DNA of 6,532 bases from Nitrososphaerales archaeon TH5895 (GTDB taxonomy: Archaea > Thermoproteota > Nitrososphaeria > Nitrososphaerales > Nitrososphaeraceae), in assembly GCA_014523695.1 (NCBI GenBank), contig JAATVS010000464.1:1-6532 (forward strand). The letters run 5' to 3'. The notes below the pieces were generated by a model. It was given only the letters and a program-made list of their open reading frames with translations, did no database searches and was not told where the DNA came from. The position numbers and the translations under genes were made by a program. Each line of letters opens with the position of its first letter. Position 1 is the first letter of the stretch. Shown piece by piece: positions 5,241-6,532 of the stretch.

Positions 5241-5418
5241 GTCTCATAGACGAGGACCCTCAGAGAACTAGAAATAGGTGTTTGGATGTACTGAATTTGA
5301 ATTGAACTCATTCCGATACCAATCTGATGTTGACAATTACAAGAAATAGCATTCTAATATCATATCATAATAGAAGATAGCAAAAACTAAATCATTCAAG
5401 ATACAAATAATATAGAAA
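5241..5418. other. AT-rich spacer with probable promoter of the 303-residue gene
   Basis: No coding potential is visible here, and similarity to the coiled-coil gene stops before this point. AT-rich strings such as TAATATCATATCATAATAG (5355-5373) and CAAAAACTAAAT (5380-5391) precede ATG 5419; the latter has about TATA-box spacing for a leaderless start. No ribosome binding site lies before the ATG. No terminator or palindrome stands out. Confidence 0.3.
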
Positions 5419-6330
5419 ATGGATAGAAAGCAAAAAGAGGCTCTTGTCATAACATTATCTGAAAAAGGAAAAACTTATAGAGAGATTACAAAAGAGGCCG
5501 GGGTGTCTCCAAACACGATCAAGGCTATTTTGAACAAAGTAGGATTAAACCAAACTACTTCGATATCCTCTAGAATCTTTGAACTTTACTCTCAAGATAA
5601 GACCCCATTAGAGGTGGCTATTACACTAGGGCTCAAGTCTGAAGAAGCACTACGTTATCATCAAGAATATTTTATATTACTTGGATGCTACGAATTCACT
5701 AAGGTTTACCTACAGATCAAGGATAACCCTTGGGCGTACGTGAATCTGGTCCAACTAGCTCTGAATTCGGGAATGAGTGACGGTGAAGTTGTAGATCTTC
5801 TCAAGATCGCAAATGGACATCTTCCTAGGGTTCGGTTAGAATATGATCGACTCAAAGCTGAATTAGATTCATTAGAAGATGAAAAAAGCAATTCAGCTAA
5901 GGATTACCATCGATTATGCAACAAGATTTCAGAAATGAAGACAACAGTGGATCAGCTTCAATTAACCATAAGAGAATCAAAAGCAGAAAAAGCTAAGCTA
6001 GAATTGCAAAAGATAAGGCTACAGAATTTTGTGAAGGACTTTCGAGATAACAACATAGAATACAACAAAGTCAAACAAGCAATCCTAGGACAAGTTGAAT
6101 ATGTTCTAGCAGATCGTAGGCGATTACTGAGAATGGCTATTCAATCCGTTATCGAATTATTGCGATTAGACCCTCAGAAATTTCATTCTTACTATTACAA
6201 CCAGTCGACAATACAACCAGAAAATGATGAAGAACCAATATTAGTCGAAGCTGAAGGGCTTTATGAAAAGATGCTTGAAAACTTTACAAATAAAATAGTC
6301 AAGAGTCTCAGTGATAATATATCATGCTAG
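5419..6330 (+). CDS. 303-residue HTH plus coiled-coil protein of unknown function
   Basis: The protein begins MDRKQKEALVITLSEKGKTY. Residues 1-42 form a resolvase/homeodomain-like helix-turn-helix (TYREITKEAGVSPNTIKAIL). A second helical repeat at 50-85 (RIFELYSQDKTPLEVAITLG then YHQEYF) and a third at 103-135 (VNLVQLALNSGMSDGEVVDL, LLKIANGHLP) follow. Residues about 136-215 form a long coiled coil rich in Lys/Glu/Leu. Residues 216-262 are helical with a basic patch ADRRRLLRM, then an acidic linker and a final helix (EGLYEKMLENFTNKIV). From memory this layout is a nitrososphaerial family with many copies per genome; its role is not known to me. It is transcribed alone from an AT-rich spacer without a ribosome binding site. 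A sequence-specific DNA-binding dimer is inferred from the HTH and coiled coil. The TAG at 6328-6330 may be premature, since the same frame stays open to the window edge. Confidence 0.9.
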   Translation: MDRKQKEALVITLSEKGKTYREITKEAGVSPNTIKAILNKVGLNQTTSISSRIFELYSQDKTPLEVAITLGLKSEEALRYHQEYFILLGCYEFTKVYLQIKDNPWAYVNLVQLALNSGMSDGEVVDLLKIANGHLPRVRLEYDRLKAELDSLEDEKSNSAKDYHRLCNKISEMKTTVDQLQLTIRESKAEKAKLELQKIRLQNFVKDFRDNNIEYNKVKQAILGQVEYVLADRRRLLRMAIQSVIELLRLDPQKFHSYYYNQSTIQPENDEEPILVEAEGLYEKMLENFTNKIVKSLSDNISC

Positions 6331-6532
6331 TCTGAATTTGCACGAAAGCAATCGTCAGAACAGAAAGCTGATGATTTGCGAACATCCTCAGCTTATTTCT
6401 GTACCAAAGAAGAATCTACCTTGTATAATCCCGAAGACAATGAGATAAAAAGAAATTCGTACAAGGAACCTCCCAACATATCGGCTAATATTGAAATGAT
6501 TCCATATCCATATAGGGAACAAGCATGGCATC
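6331..6532 (+). other. Open frame continuing past the stop of the 303-residue gene
   Basis: After the TAG, the same frame runs 67 further codons without a stop to the window end, beginning SEFARKQSSEQKADDLRTSS and including NPEDNEIKRNSYKEPPN. The composition is polar and disordered-looking, like a low-complexity tail. There is no ATG in this frame until about 6496, so an independent gene starting here is unlikely. Either the upstream gene has acquired a nonsense mutation, or this is chance openness; about 67 codons without a stop is uncommon but not rare in AT-rich DNA. A second frame (beginning CTG 6332) is also open to about 6447. Confidence 0.35.

Overview
The window looks like a chromosomal stretch from an AT-rich ammonia-oxidising archaeon of the Nitrososphaeria (Thaumarchaeota), most like Nitrososphaera or Nitrosocosmicus. 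The basis is family recognition from memory: a tyrosine recombinase with a C-terminal zinc ribbon, several protein families I know mainly from these archaea, and TATA-like boxes about 25-32 bases before start codons that lack ribosome binding sites (leaderless style). No database was searched.

Layout. Positions 1-126 (minus) hold the N-terminus of a hemerythrin-like protein that runs off the left edge. It is divergent from a tyrosine recombinase at 189-1439 (plus), and both may share one TATA element near 157. From about 1701 to 3806 there is a compact plus-strand gene cluster of four genes. They are a 52-residue ribbon-helix-helix protein, a 41-residue Cys/His-rich protein whose stop overlaps the next start (ATGAGTAA), a 232-residue HTH plus coiled-coil protein, and a 363-residue protein with a winged-helix-like N-terminus and a large uncharacterised domain. 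The two smallest genes fall below ordinary ORF length cut-offs. A diverged direct repeat (1452-1626 and 3915-4033) brackets exactly this cluster, so it may be a discrete mobile or selfish unit. This is the best candidate here for an undescribed system.

From 4043 to about 5240 the DNA is gene wreckage. There is a C-terminal scrap of a VOC/glyoxalase-like gene starting right after the second repeat, a minus-strand pseudogene (4371-4992) with three frameshifts and two internal stops, and a decayed second copy of the C-terminal part of the 232-residue protein (5061-5221). Such debris fits a site of repeated insertion and decay.

The right end carries a 303-residue HTH plus coiled-coil protein (5419-6330). 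Its frame stays open for 67 more codons after the TAG, to the window edge. No tRNA, rRNA, CRISPR array or clear attachment site was seen. Apart from the recombinase, no gene in the cluster has a function that can be stated beyond probable nucleic-acid binding.
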